A model generated the notes under the pieces. It was not told the origin of the DNA, ran no database searches, and saw only the letters and a program-made list of their open reading frames with translations. Of a stretch of DNA of 64,000 nucleotides, positions 43,379 to 52,408 are shown in pieces; positions within the stretch are counted from its first letter, which is position 1, and every line of letters starts with the position of its first letter. Origin of the DNA: Candidatus Rhodoferax randersensis (GTDB lineage Bacteria > Pseudomonadota > Gammaproteobacteria > Burkholderiales > Burkholderiaceae_C); NCBI GenBank assembly GCA_016718155.1, contig JADKEH010000002.1, positions 1-64,000 on the forward strand, read 5' to 3'. The translations under genes and the position numbers were made by a program.

Positions 43379-44247
43379 CAGTCTCCCCCAAACACGGGTT
43401 TCAGTTTCGCGGCGAAGGCCTCATAAGCACGCTTGAAGTCCTGCGTCTGCATGCAGATCGCCTGCGCCTGCGCTTCGGCCTCGATCGCCTGCTCGATGGT
43501 CATGGCCCATTCCTGCTGCAACATGGTCTTGGTCATGGCGTGTGCAAAGGTGGGGCCAGCCGCCAGCTCGGCGGCCAGGGCCTGCGCCTTGGGCAGGAGC
43601 TCGGCGCTCTCATGCAAGGCATTGAAAAAGCCCCAGGCCAGCCCTTCGGTCGCCGTCATGGCGCGCCCGGTGTAGAGCAACTCCGACGCGCGACCCTGGC
43701 CGATGACGCGCGGCAGCAAGGCGCAGGCCCCCATGTCAGCGCCGGCCAGACCGACGCGAGTGAACAAGAACGCCGTCTTGGTCTGGGCCGTGCCGTAACG
43801 CAGGTCGCAGGCCAGCGCCATCATGGCGCCGGCGCCGGCGCAGATGCCGTCGATGGCACCAATCACCGGCTGCGGGCAGTCGCGCATGGCCTTGACCAGG
43901 GCGCCGGTCATGCGGGTGAACTCCAGCAACTCGGGCATGCGCATGCCAGTCAGCGGGCCGATGATCTCGTGCACGTCGCCGCCCGAACAGAAATTGCCGC
44001 CCGCGCCGGTGATCACCACCACCTGCACATCGGTGCTGCTGCGCAGGGCCAGGAACAGGTCGCGCAGCTCGGCGTACGAGTCGAAGGTGAGCGGGTTCTT
44101 GCGCTCGGGCCGGTTCAGCGTGATGGTGCCCACACCGCCGCGCTCGTTGCTGCGCTCGAACTGCCAGGCGAAGTGCCGCGCCTGGTAGGGGGCGCTGGCG
44201 TCGAACTGGGCGCGCATGGGGTTGCCGGCGCCGATGTAGTGTTTCAT
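43378..44247 (-). CDS. Enoyl-CoA hydratase/isomerase family protein
   Basis: A 289-residue crotonase-fold protein with an ITLNRPERKNPLTFDSYAEL start of the fold, the oxyanion-hole AGGNFCSGGDVHEI and a Glu-bearing LFTRVGLAGADMGA segment. It overlaps the MarR gene by 4 nt and the dehydrogenase gene by 1 nt. It probably adds water to, or opens the ring of, a non-aromatic CoA intermediate of 2-aminobenzoate breakdown. An internal Met at residue 11 is an alternative start. Confidence 0.9.
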   Translation of the reverse strand: MKHYIGAGNPMRAQFDASAPYQARHFAWQFERSNERGGVGTITLNRPERKNPLTFDSYAELRDLFLALRSSTDVQVVVITGAGGNFCSGGDVHEIIGPLTGMRMPELLEFTRMTGALVKAMRDCPQPVIGAIDGICAGAGAMMALACDLRYGTAQTKTAFLFTRVGLAGADMGACALLPRVIGQGRASELLYTGRAMTATEGLAWGFFNALHESAELLPKAQALAAELAAGPTFAHAMTKTMLQQEWAMTIEQAIEAEAQAQAICMQTQDFKRAYEAFAAKLKPVFGGD

Positions 44248-44753
44248 GGGTTTTCCAATGAGAGGGTGACGGCGGTCTTGACGTGCGCTTTGACCTTGCC
44301 CAGCAACCGGTGCAGGGTGGCAACTTCCTTGTCGGTCAGGCCGCCCAGGGCTTGCACAACCCAGGCTTCATGCGCCCTGGCCATCCCGGAAAACTGCTTG
44401 CGGCCCGCCGGCGTGAGGCAGATGCGACACGCGCGCCGGTCGCCCGCAACGTCGACCCGCTCCACCAGCCCCTCGCCGGCCAGTTGATCGGTGATGCCGG
44501 TGATGTTGCCACCAGTGACCATCATGCGTTTGGAGAGCTCGTTCATCTTCAAGCCATCGGGCGCACGCTCCAGTTGTGCCATCAAATCAAAGCGTGGCAA
44601 GGTGGTTTCGAACTGCTCGCGCAAACCGGCACGCACCTGCTTCTCGATCAGTTGCGTGCAGGTGAGCAGGCGCAGCCACAAGCGCAGGGCCTCAGGGTGT
44701 TCGGCCTGGCCGACCAGACGAGCTTCGAGGTCCATCTCAAAGACCTTCTTCAT
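44244..44753 (-). CDS. MarR-family transcriptional regulator of the 2-aminobenzoate operon
   Basis: A 169-residue winged-helix regulator (LRLWLRLLTCTQLIEKQVRAGLREQ, then LPRFDLMAQLERAPDGLKMNELSKRMMVTGGNITGITDQL with the wing ERVDVAGDRRACRICLT). It is the second gene of the operon, overlapping the monooxygenase gene by 17 nt, so it should regulate itself. The 22-bp palindrome at 47159-47180 is its probable operator. The ligand is probably a CoA thioester of the pathway, as for other MarR regulators of aromatic CoA routes; this is inference. Confidence 0.9.
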   Translation of the reverse strand: MKKVFEMDLEARLVGQAEHPEALRLWLRLLTCTQLIEKQVRAGLREQFETTLPRFDLMAQLERAPDGLKMNELSKRMMVTGGNITGITDQLAGEGLVERVDVAGDRRACRICLTPAGRKQFSGMARAHEAWVVQALGGLTDKEVATLHRLLGKVKAHVKTAVTLSLENP

Positions 44754-47154
44754 TTGCTATTGGTTGTATAGCAAACTGTTGAACACCAGCGTGGGCTGGC
44801 AGCATCTTTTGCTTGGATGCCTCGCGGTAGAGCTGGTCGCGCCCGCTCCAGTAGGGGCGCGGCCAGTCCGCGCCGGGCGCAGCGGCTGCCGGGCTACCCA
44901 GTTTGGCGACTTCATGCAGCGTCCAGGCGGCGTCTGCCAGATGCGGGCGCGCCACCGCGCACAGGTCGGCACGGCCGGCGGCGATGATGCTGTTGGCATG
45001 GTCCGCCTCGCTGATGGCGCCTACGGCGATGGTGGCAATGCCCACCTCGTTGCGGATGCGGTCCGAGAACGGCGCCTGGTACATGCGGCCATAAACCGGC
45101 TTGGCGGCACGTGTGGTCTGGCCGCTGGAGACGTCGATCATGTCGCAGCCGGCCTGCTTGAAGAGGCGCGCCACCTGTACCGCATCGTCCGCTGTGTTGC
45201 CACCGGGTGCCCAGTCGTGTGCCGAGATGCGCACACTCATCGGCAGGTGCGCCGGCCAGGCCGCGCGCATGGCGGCAAACACTTCCAGCGGGTAGCGGCA
45301 GCGATTTTCAATCGAGCCGCCATAGTCGTCCGTGCGCAAATTGGTCAAGGGGCAGATGAAGCTCGACAACAGATAGCCATGCGCGCAGTGCAACTCCAGC
45401 CAGTCAAAGCCGGCGTCCGCGGCACGCCGGGTGGCGATGACAAACTGCTGCGTGAGCTGGGTCATCTCCTCGCGCGTCATGGCGCGCGGTACCTGGTTTT
45501 GTTCACCATAGGCGACCGCGCTGGCCGCCATCAGCGGCCAGTTGGCGTGGGCGCCGCCCGCGAGCAAGGGCTCGTCCGCCGCCTCCCAACCAACCTGGGT
45601 GGAACCCTTGGGTCCGCTGTGGCCAAGCTGGATGCCGATGCGAGCGCTGCTCTGGCCATGCACGAAGTTCACGATGCGTTTGAAGCCCGCCATCTGGGCG
45701 TCGTTCCACAAGCCCGTGCACGCCGGCGTGATGCGCCCCTGCGGGGTCGGGCTGGTCATCTCCACCATCACCAGGCCGGCACCGCCCAGCGCCCGCGCGC
45801 CCAGATGCACCAGGTGAAAGTCCTGCACCAGACCGTCCACCGCGCTGTAAGTGGCCATGGGGGAAACCACGATGCGGTTCTTCAGCGGCATCTGCCGCAC
45901 CGTGAACGGCAGCAGCATGGGCGGCACATGGTCACCACCGGCCAGCCAGGCTTCATAACCCTCCAGCCAGGCCGGGTCACGCAGGCGCAGGTTTTCGTGG
46001 CTGATGCGTTGCGAGCGCGTCAGCAGCGAATAGGCAAACTGCTCGATGGGCATGGCGCTGTAGCGCTGCACGTTCTCGAACCACTCGGTCGAATTGCGTG
46101 CGGCGTTTTGAATCTTGAGAACCTCCACGCTGCGCCGCGCCTGGTAGCGCTGCAGCACCTGGTCCATGTCGTGCTGCGCACCGAGTTCCCTGGGCCGGTC
46201 AACGAAGGCCTCGACACTGGTGGCGAATTCGTTGACCAAATCGATCGCGTCCTCGAACGCCAGCTTGGTACCGCTGCCGATCGAGAAATGCGCGGTATGG
46301 GCCGAGTCCCCCATCAGCACGATAGGAACCTGGCGGCCCTCGATCGCCACGCGATGCACCCAGGTCTTGCACACCACGCGCGGAAAGCGGATCCAGTTGG
46401 CCGAGCCGCGCAGGTGCGTGGCGTTGCTGATCAAGGGGTTGCCGTCCAGGTACTTGGCAAACAAGCGCTCGCAAAAGGCAATGCCCTCGTCCTGGCTCAT
46501 GTCCTCCAGGCCATGCGCCTGCCACACCGGCTGCGGCGTTTCCACGATGAAGGTGGACATCTCGTCGTCGAACTTGTAGGCGTGGGCCTGGAACCAGCCG
46601 TGCTCGGTCTGCTCGAAAGCAAAGGTGAAGGCGTCGAACATCTTGCGCGTGCCCAACCAGACAAAGCGGCACAACCGAGTGTCGATGTCGGGCTGGAACA
46701 CGTCGGCGTAACGGGTGCGGATGCGGCTGTTGAGCCCATCGCTGGCGATCACCAGGTCGGCCTGGTATTGGGCCGCCAACGCCTGGTCGTCCTGCACGTC
46801 CTGATCAAACACCAACTCGACACCCAGGGCCAGACAGCGCTCCTGCAAGATGTTGAGCAACAACTTACGGCCGATGCCGCAAAAGCCGTGGCCGGTGGAG
46901 CGCACGCTGCGACCCCTGAAGAACACCTCGACATCGTCCCAGTGGTTGAAGGCGTCGCCAATTTGCTGCGCCGTCACCGGATCGGCCTGCTGCAGATTGA
47001 GCAGGGTCTGATCCGAAAACACCACGCCCCAGCCGAACGTGTCAAACGGCTTGTTGCGCTCCACCACGGTGATGCGGTGGGCCGGGTTCTGCAGCTTCAT
47101 GAGCAGCGCGAAATAAAGTCCGGCGGGGCCACCGCCAATGCACAGGATGTTCAT
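44737..47154 (-). CDS. 2-aminobenzoyl-CoA monooxygenase/reductase (salicylyl-CoA 5-hydroxylase/oxidoreductase type)
   Basis: An 805-residue two-domain flavoprotein. Residues 1 to about 375 are a PHBH-type FAD monooxygenase (ILCIGGGPAGLYFALLM at the N-terminus, then VIASDGLNSRIRTRY and VLMGDSAHTAHFSIGSGTKLAFED). Residues about 395-790 are an Old Yellow Enzyme reductase (LKNRIVVSPMATYSA, GFDWLELHCAHGYLLSSFICPLTN, IENRCRYPLEVF). In Azoarcus this enzyme hydroxylates and then reduces the ring of 2-aminobenzoyl-CoA without aromatic ring cleavage. The ATG has no Shine-Dalgarno and sits about 8 nt after a -10 box, so translation is probably leaderless. First gene of the operon. Confidence 0.92.
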   Translation of the reverse strand: MNILCIGGGPAGLYFALLMKLQNPAHRITVVERNKPFDTFGWGVVFSDQTLLNLQQADPVTAQQIGDAFNHWDDVEVFFRGRSVRSTGHGFCGIGRKLLLNILQERCLALGVELVFDQDVQDDQALAAQYQADLVIASDGLNSRIRTRYADVFQPDIDTRLCRFVWLGTRKMFDAFTFAFEQTEHGWFQAHAYKFDDEMSTFIVETPQPVWQAHGLEDMSQDEGIAFCERLFAKYLDGNPLISNATHLRGSANWIRFPRVVCKTWVHRVAIEGRQVPIVLMGDSAHTAHFSIGSGTKLAFEDAIDLVNEFATSVEAFVDRPRELGAQHDMDQVLQRYQARRSVEVLKIQNAARNSTEWFENVQRYSAMPIEQFAYSLLTRSQRISHENLRLRDPAWLEGYEAWLAGGDHVPPMLLPFTVRQMPLKNRIVVSPMATYSAVDGLVQDFHLVHLGARALGGAGLVMVEMTSPTPQGRITPACTGLWNDAQMAGFKRIVNFVHGQSSARIGIQLGHSGPKGSTQVGWEAADEPLLAGGAHANWPLMAASAVAYGEQNQVPRAMTREEMTQLTQQFVIATRRAADAGFDWLELHCAHGYLLSSFICPLTNLRTDDYGGSIENRCRYPLEVFAAMRAAWPAHLPMSVRISAHDWAPGGNTADDAVQVARLFKQAGCDMIDVSSGQTTRAAKPVYGRMYQAPFSDRIRNEVGIATIAVGAISEADHANSIIAAGRADLCAVARPHLADAAWTLHEVAKLGSPAAAAPGADWPRPYWSGRDQLYREASKQKMLPAHAGVQQFAIQPIANEEGL

Positions 47155-47158
47155 GGCG

Positions 47159-47189
47159 ATTAGTTTAGGTTTAAACTAATTATTGTCAA
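47159..47189 (-). promoter_or_regulatory. Promoter and MarR-type operator of the 2-aminobenzoate operon
   Basis: A perfect 9-4-9 palindrome, arms ATTAGTTTA and TAAACTAAT around GGTT (47159-47180). On the minus strand a perfect -35 TTGACA (47189-47184) and TAAACT -10 (47167-47162) are spaced by 16 nt, so the palindrome covers the -10 and spacer. The predicted start lies within a few bases of the ATG at 47154. The half-sites look like those of MarR regulators. Confidence 0.75.
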
Positions 47190-47270
47190 GCTGGGGCGAA
47201 CGCTTGTGTCGAACGCTGCCCGGCGGCACGGTGGCGCACAATGCCGCAACACATTCCACACGAGCGCACC

Positions 47271-47606
47271 ATGATTTACAAATTCAAGTCCAAGGTCACC
47301 GGCGACCTCATCATGCTGGAGCCCAATGGGCGGCGCGTGCTGCAGATCATTGGCAAGGACCTCAGCGGCGCCAACGCCAGCAAGGGCATCGTCCTGCCGG
47401 AGCAAATGACTGCAGCCGTGGCGGCGTTGCAGGCCGAAGTGGCAAAGGAAGAAGCCGAGCGCGAAGCGGCCATCGCGCTGGCGCTGGCGCAGGGCAAGGA
47501 GGCGCCCCGGTTCGAGGCGCTGGGCTTGCGCCAGCGCACGCTGCCCTTCATCGAGATGCTGCGCCGCTGCGAACCAGCGGGCGAGCCAATTACCTGGGGG
47601 GTGTAG
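47271..47606 (+). CDS. DUF1840 family protein
   Basis: A 111-residue small cytosolic protein with the conserved start MIYKFKSKVTGDLIML, the segment GRRVLQIIGKDLSGANASKGIV and an acidic helical middle (VAKEEAEREAAIALALAQGKE), all typical of DUF1840 proteins of betaproteobacteria. The function is unknown. I use the ATG at 47271 where the family begins; the in-frame start at 47241 adds ten unrelated residues. It is convergent with the TctC-type gene. Confidence 0.85.
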   Translation: MIYKFKSKVTGDLIMLEPNGRRVLQIIGKDLSGANASKGIVLPEQMTAAVAALQAEVAKEEAEREAAIALALAQGKEAPRFEALGLRQRTLPFIEMLRRCEPAGEPITWGV

Positions 47607-47610
47607 GTGA

Positions 47611-48597
47611 TCAGTCGGCGAACTTGCCGGCGGCTTCGATCACAGGCTTGAGCTTGGCGATTTCGCCGGCAACGAAGGCCTTGTGGGCTTCTGGCTCCAT
47701 GCGTTTGTCGGTCACCACCACGGCGCCCAGCCCCTCCTGCTTCTTGATGAAGGCGGGGTCTTTCAACGCCGCCTTCATGGCCGTGTTGAGCTGGGTCAGC
47801 ACCGCGGGCGGCGTGCCCTTGGGGGCGTACAAGCCGTGCCAGATGGTCAGGTTGAAATCCTTCAGCCCCATTTCCTGCAGGCTGGGGTAGTCTTTGAGCA
47901 GCTTGTGCCCACTCAGGGCCTTGGGCGTGGTCACGGCAAAGGCCTTGACCCGTCCGCCCTCGATCTGGCCGGTGGTGTTGGTGGTCTGGTCACACATGAC
48001 GTCAACCTGGCCGCCGACCAGCGCATTCATGGCCGGTGCCGTGCCGCCAAACGGGATCGTGGTCATGGCGTCATTGAGCTTGATTGCGTGCTGCCACATC
48101 AGACCGCAGATATGCGAAGCGGAGCCCAGGCCGGCGTGCGCCAGGTTGAGCTTGCCGGAGTTGGCGCGAATGTAGGCCTCGAAGTCGCGGTAGGTATTGG
48201 CCGGCAATTGCGGCTTGCCAATCAGGGTCATGGGCACCTCGTTAACCAGGCCGAGGTACTCGAAGTCTTCCAGCGGCTTGTACTGCAACTTGCGGTACAG
48301 CGCCGGTGTGGATGCCATGCCAATGTGAAACAGCATCAAGGTGTGGCCGTCCGGCGCGGCCCTGGCGACTTTGGTCGCACCGATCGTGCCACCGGCGCCA
48401 CCAACGTTTTCCACCACGAAGTTGGCGCCGCCGCCCATAGTCTTGCGCATGGCTTCAGCCAGGTCACGCGCGACGCGGTCAGTTGGACCGCCCGCCGCAA
48501 ACGGCACCACGATCGAGATGGGTTTCGAGCCAGGGTAGCCTTGCGCGAAGCCCGACAGGGCGGTTACAGCCAGGGCGGCAGCCAACAGTCGCTTCAT
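47611..48597 (-). CDS. Tripartite tricarboxylate transporter (Bug/TctC) substrate-binding protein
   Basis: A periplasmic solute receptor of 328 residues with a signal peptide (LLAAALAVTALSGFAQG) and the Bug pattern SIVVPFAAGGPTDRVARDLAEAM, NVGGAGGTIGATKVARAAPDGHTL. TctA/TctB membrane partners are not adjacent; orphan Bug receptors are common in this order. The ligand is a carboxylate; near CoA ligases it may bind an aromatic acid, but this cannot be shown. It lies 79 nt after the ligase gene on the same strand. Confidence 0.88.
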   Translation of the reverse strand: MKRLLAAALAVTALSGFAQGYPGSKPISIVVPFAAGGPTDRVARDLAEAMRKTMGGGANFVVENVGGAGGTIGATKVARAAPDGHTLMLFHIGMASTPALYRKLQYKPLEDFEYLGLVNEVPMTLIGKPQLPANTYRDFEAYIRANSGKLNLAHAGLGSASHICGLMWQHAIKLNDAMTTIPFGGTAPAMNALVGGQVDVMCDQTTNTTGQIEGGRVKAFAVTTPKALSGHKLLKDYPSLQEMGLKDFNLTIWHGLYAPKGTPPAVLTQLNTAMKAALKDPAFIKKQEGLGAVVVTDKRMEPEAHKAFVAGEIAKLKPVIEAAGKFAD

Positions 48598-48676
48598 GAA
48601 AGTTCTCCTTAAAGGTAGTTGCCAGTCTACCGATTCGCGAATTCGCTGACAGTATGGAAACTACCGAGCCTGGCGC

Positions 48677-49933
48677 CTATTTGTAGCTGCGGGCGTCCTC
48701 GATCACCTTGCCATCGTTAGGCAGGCTGCCCGGCAGAACCAGCTCGACGCTGCCGCGCAGCTTGGTCACATCCCGAATCGCCTCACCCACCTTGGCAGCC
48801 AGGCCATCCGGCCCACTGCAAGCGGTCTCTACTTTCAGGGTCATGGCGTCGTTGGCCATCTCACCCGTGACGACCAGGCGCGCCTTCGCAATCTCCGGAA
48901 ATCGCTTCACGATGTCATTGACCTGACCCGGGTGAACAAACATGCCGCGAATCTTGGTGGTCTGGTCGGCCCGGCCCATCCAGCCTTTGATGCGCATGTT
49001 GGTGCGCCCCGTCGGGCATGTGCCGGGCAACACCGCTGACAGGTCGCCAGTGCCGAACCGGATCAGCGGGTAGACCGGATTGAGGCTGGTGACCACCACC
49101 TCACCCACTTCACCCTCGGCCACTGGGTCCCCCGTGCCGGGACGTACGATCTCGACAATCACGCCTTCGTCAATCACCAGACCCTCGCGCGCCGACGTTT
49201 CGTAGGCGATGGAGCCAAGGTCTGCCGTCGCGTAACACTGGTAGCCCGAAATGCCGCGCTGGGCAAACCAGTCCCGCAGGCTGGGCGGGAAGGCCTCGCC
49301 ACCGAACATGGCCTTCTTGAGGCTGGGCAAAGGCACACCGATTTCGGCCGCCTTGTCAACAATGATGCGAAGAAAGCTGGGCGTGCCGATGTAGCCCGCC
49401 GGTTGCAGCTCCGCGATGGCCTGCACCTGTTGCTCGGTCTGACCGGTGCCGCCTGCAAACACGGTACAACCCAGCGCATGGGCGCCAGTCTCCATCATCG
49501 AGCCGGCCGGCACGAAGTGGTAACTGAAGCTGTTGTGAATCAGCTCCCCGGTGCGAAATCCAGCCGCGAAAATGGCGCGCGCCATGCGCCAGTAGTCGCG
49601 CGCCGTGCCCTCAGGCTCATAGATCGGACCCGGGCTGGAGAACAGGCGCGGCATCGGCGCGCCGTAAGCCAACGTGCTGAAACCACCAAACACATTGCCA
49701 CCCGCCGCACGCGACGCCTGCTGGCGCGCCAGCAACTCATGCTTGCGGGTTACCGGCAGGTTGGCCAAGCCTGTGCGGGACCGCACGTCATCGGGATTAA
49801 CCTCTTCCAAAATCTCTGTAAAGGCGGCGGACAGCTGCTTGGCGTGGCGCACCTGGCCTGGTAGCGCCGCCATGTGCGCGGCTTCACGCACATCGGGAGC
49901 GCGTGTTTCCAACGCGTCAAAATGGTCGGTCAT
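48677..49933 (-). CDS. Phenylacetate--CoA ligase-like protein (PaaK family, altered P-loop)
   Basis: A 418-residue member of the PaaK-like adenylate-forming group, with CYATADLGSIAYET, VVVTSLNPVYPLIRFGTGDLSAVLPG, RIKGWMGRADQTTKIRGMFVHPGQV and a C-terminal LPNDGKVIEDARSYK. The usual SSGTTG phosphate loop is replaced by FSSPGPIYEPEG, so the activity may be different. It follows the livF-type gene by 21 nt and is probably co-transcribed with the transporter. The substrate may be an aromatic or other organic acid. Confidence 0.82.
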   Translation of the reverse strand: MTDHFDALETRAPDVREAAHMAALPGQVRHAKQLSAAFTEILEEVNPDDVRSRTGLANLPVTRKHELLARQQASRAAGGNVFGGFSTLAYGAPMPRLFSSPGPIYEPEGTARDYWRMARAIFAAGFRTGELIHNSFSYHFVPAGSMMETGAHALGCTVFAGGTGQTEQQVQAIAELQPAGYIGTPSFLRIIVDKAAEIGVPLPSLKKAMFGGEAFPPSLRDWFAQRGISGYQCYATADLGSIAYETSAREGLVIDEGVIVEIVRPGTGDPVAEGEVGEVVVTSLNPVYPLIRFGTGDLSAVLPGTCPTGRTNMRIKGWMGRADQTTKIRGMFVHPGQVNDIVKRFPEIAKARLVVTGEMANDAMTLKVETACSGPDGLAAKVGEAIRDVTKLRGSVELVLPGSLPNDGKVIEDARSYK

Positions 49934-49954
49934 AAATTGTGTCCTGCCAGACGA

Positions 49955-50767
49955 TCAAGCCAGCCAGCGTTTGCGACGCTTGTAGCTCTTGACGTCCTTG
50001 AAGCTCTTGCGCTCGCCGCCACCCACGCCGAGGTAGAACTCCTTGACATCCTCGTTGTTCGCCAGTTCGCTGGCCACGCCATCCATCACCACCCGACCCG
50101 ACTCCATGATGTAGCCGTAGTCCGAGTACTTCAGCGCCATGTTGGTGTTCTGCTCGGCCAGCAAAAAGGTGACCTGCTCCTTGACGTTAAGGTCTTTGAC
50201 GATCTCGAACACCTCTTCGACAATCTGCGGCGCCAAACCCATTGAAGGCTCGTCGAGCAGCACCATGCTGGGGTTGGTCATCAAGGCTCGACCAATCGCG
50301 CACATCTGCTGCTCTCCGCCCGAGGTGTAGGCGGCCTGGCTGGTCCGCCGGGTCTTCAGGCGCGGGAAGTAGGTGTAGACCTTCTCAAGATTGCGGGCGA
50401 TCTCACCCTTGTCCTTGCGCGTATAGCCACCGGTGAGCAGGTTCTCCTCGATCGTCAGGTGGGCAAAGCAGTGGCGCCCCTCCATCACCTGCACCACGCC
50501 GCGCTGCACCAGGTCGGCGGGCGACAGGTTTTCGATCCGCTCGCCGCGCAGCTCGATCGAGCCTTTGGTAACTTCCCCGCGCTCCCCGCGCAGCAGGTTA
50601 GAGACCGCGCGCAAGGTGGTGGTCTTGCCAGCCCCATTGCCGCCCAGAATCGCCACGATCTTGCCCTCGGGCACGTTGAGCGAGACGCCCTTGAGCACCA
50701 GGATCACGTGGTTGTAGATGACCTCGATGCCGTTGACGTTGAGAACAATATTTTTCGTTTCACTCAT
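49955..50767 (-). CDS. Branched-chain amino acid/aromatic acid ABC transporter ATP-binding protein (LivF type)
   Basis: A 270-residue ABC ATPase. Walker A GGNGAGKTTT, signature YTSGGEQQMCAIGRAL and Walker B MVLLDEPSMGLAP are clear, with LivF-like text VQVMEGRHCFAHLTIEENLL. It is the second ATPase of the transporter (LivG is at 54461). A basic tail (KSFKDVKSYKRRKRWLA) extends the usual LivF C-terminus. It is separated from the receptor gene by 250 nt rich in hairpins. Confidence 0.9.
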   Translation of the reverse strand: MSETKNIVLNVNGIEVIYNHVILVLKGVSLNVPEGKIVAILGGNGAGKTTTLRAVSNLLRGERGEVTKGSIELRGERIENLSPADLVQRGVVQVMEGRHCFAHLTIEENLLTGGYTRKDKGEIARNLEKVYTYFPRLKTRRTSQAAYTSGGEQQMCAIGRALMTNPSMVLLDEPSMGLAPQIVEEVFEIVKDLNVKEQVTFLLAEQNTNMALKYSDYGYIMESGRVVMDGVASELANNEDVKEFYLGVGGGERKSFKDVKSYKRRKRWLA

Positions 50768-50816
50768 GGTGGTAGTTCCACGTTACTTGATGGTCCCGGT
50801 GAACCGGGAGGGTAGC

Positions 50817-50872
50817 CAACTGAAAGAGCGTTCAAGCCACTCTTTCAGTTGGCGACTCGGGTGAGTCGCCAA
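50817..50872. repeat. Two overlapping hairpins
   Basis: The first stem is CCAACTGAAAGAG/CTCTTTCAGTTGG (13 bp, 50817-50852) and the second TTGGCGACTC/GAGTCGCCAA (10 bp, 50849-50872). They share TTGG, so only one can form fully at a time. They lie just after the livF start region on the upstream side, between livF and the receptor gene. Confidence 0.7.
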
Positions 50873-50880
50873 CTCTGTGA

Positions 50881-50982
50881 CGTCATTGCGTTTAGCCGCC
50901 AGCCGCGCGCGTAGCGTGGCGGCAAGCGCGGCAATCCATGAGATCCTGGACTGCCGCGTCGCTGGCGCTCCTCGCAGTGACG
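50881..50982. repeat. Dispersed inverted repeat (CGTCATTGCGA family), copy 2
   Basis: Ends CGTCATTGCG and CGCAGTGACG with inner GCAATCCATG and CTGGACTGCCGCG. It shares the arms and the GCAATCC core with the copy at 5819-5896 but is longer. It is intergenic, between the livF-type gene and the receptor pseudogene. Confidence 0.75.
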
Positions 50983-51024
50983 AAGGTGACACGACGGGCA
51001 TGGCACCTACTTACACCGTCAAGA

Positions 51025-52339
51025 TCAGGACTGGCAATCCTCTGGCGTGCGAGGCGTCAGCTTCTTGTCGGCTGCGTACTTGGCAGCGGTGGCTTTGACC
51101 AGGGGCTTGAGAATCTGCTCGTCAGCCTGCATCCAATCGGAGGTGAAGCCCCACTTCTTGCCATCCCAAGTGTGGATGCGCGCCCAGTTGGCGCCCATGT
51201 GATCGACGCAACTGGTGCTGATGGGACGCATCACTCCGGCGAAGCCCAGGGCATCGAGCTTCTTCTGGTCCAGTGCCAGGTTCTCATAGCCCCAGCGGGC
51301 CTGTTCACCAGTGACCCATTTGCCCTTGCCGAAACGATCCTGGGCGCGACGCACGCCCTCCACTGCCAGCATGGCGCTCATGGCGCCACGCATATACAGC
51401 ACGGTGCCCACCTCTTCCTTCGGCCCGGTTCCCTGGCCCTTGGCATGCACTTTCTCAAGGATTTCCTTGACCACTTTGGAGTCCGGCTCAGCGCCGTGTT
51501 GCATGGCGACCGCGTTGTAGCCCTTGGCGCCCTCACCCACGTCCTTGACGTCAGGCTCGGCACCCGACCACCACACGCCATACATCTTGTCACGCGGATA
51601 GCCGGTGGCCTGCGCTTCTTTTAGCGAGGTTGAGTTCATCACACCCCAGCCCCACAAGAACACATAGTCAGGCTTAGATTGGCGAACCTGCAACCAGGTC
51701 GCCTTTTGCTCCACGCCCGGATGGGCTACCGGCAGCAACTGAACCGTGAAGCCGTGTGACGCAGCGCGCTCTTGCAACAGAATAATCGGCTCCTTGCCGT
51801 AGGGCGAGTCGTGGTAAACCAAGGCGATCTTCTTGCCCTTGAGCTTGTCAAAGCCGCCTTCTTTCTTGGCAATGGTCTGCACCAGCACGTCAGCCGCCAA
51901 CCAGTACGTGCCGGCGAGCGGGAAGTTCCATTTGAAAACGGTGCCGTCCTGGCTCTCGCTGCGGCCATAACCAGCTGTGATCAGGGGAATCTTGTCGACA
52001 GGGGCTTTTTCGGTCAGCGCAAAAGTGATGCCGGTGGAGAGCGGCTGGAACACCGTCGCGCCGCCATGCTTGCCTTTGAGTCGCTCGTAGCACTCGACGC
52101 CGCGATCGGTCGCGTAGCCGGTTTCGCACTCTTCGTAGATGATCTTCACGCCGTTGATGCCGCCGCGCGTTGGTCAGCTTGAGGTAGTCAGAATAGCCAT
52201 TGGCCCATGGCACGCCGTTGGGGGCGTAGGCACCGGTGCGGTAAGGCAGGCCGGGAAAAAACTGCTCTTTGGCTTGGGCAAATGCACTCACGCCCACGGT
52301 GGCCATGAGTGCCGCCACTGCAAGATTACGAACTTTCAT
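51025..52339 (-). pseudogene. ABC transporter substrate-binding protein (LivK-like), frameshifted
   Basis: A periplasmic receptor of about 438 residues in two frames. The first has the signal peptide MKVRNLAVAALMATVGVSAF then KEQFFPGLPYRTGAYAPNG and YSDYLKLTN; the second continues GGINGVKIIYEECETGY to the normal end TPEDCQS. The break is at about 52161-52169 in a CG-rich run where two bases are missing; the total of 1315 nt is 2 short of a multiple of 3. The rest is well preserved, so this is either recent loss or a sequence error. The receptor would serve the adjacent liv-type transporter. Confidence 0.85.
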
Positions 52340-52408
52340 GCTGTCTCCTAGGAATAAGGCACTGCAGTGCCTGGGTTAACGAAAAAAATACAGGTCCAAC
52401 CAACTTCT

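Noticed and set aside
44491..47163. A plus-strand reading frame of 890 codons antisense to the 2-aminobenzoyl-CoA monooxygenase
   Set aside because: The opposite strand encodes a clear two-domain enzyme; the antisense text has no family pattern and is a by-product of GC-rich third positions.
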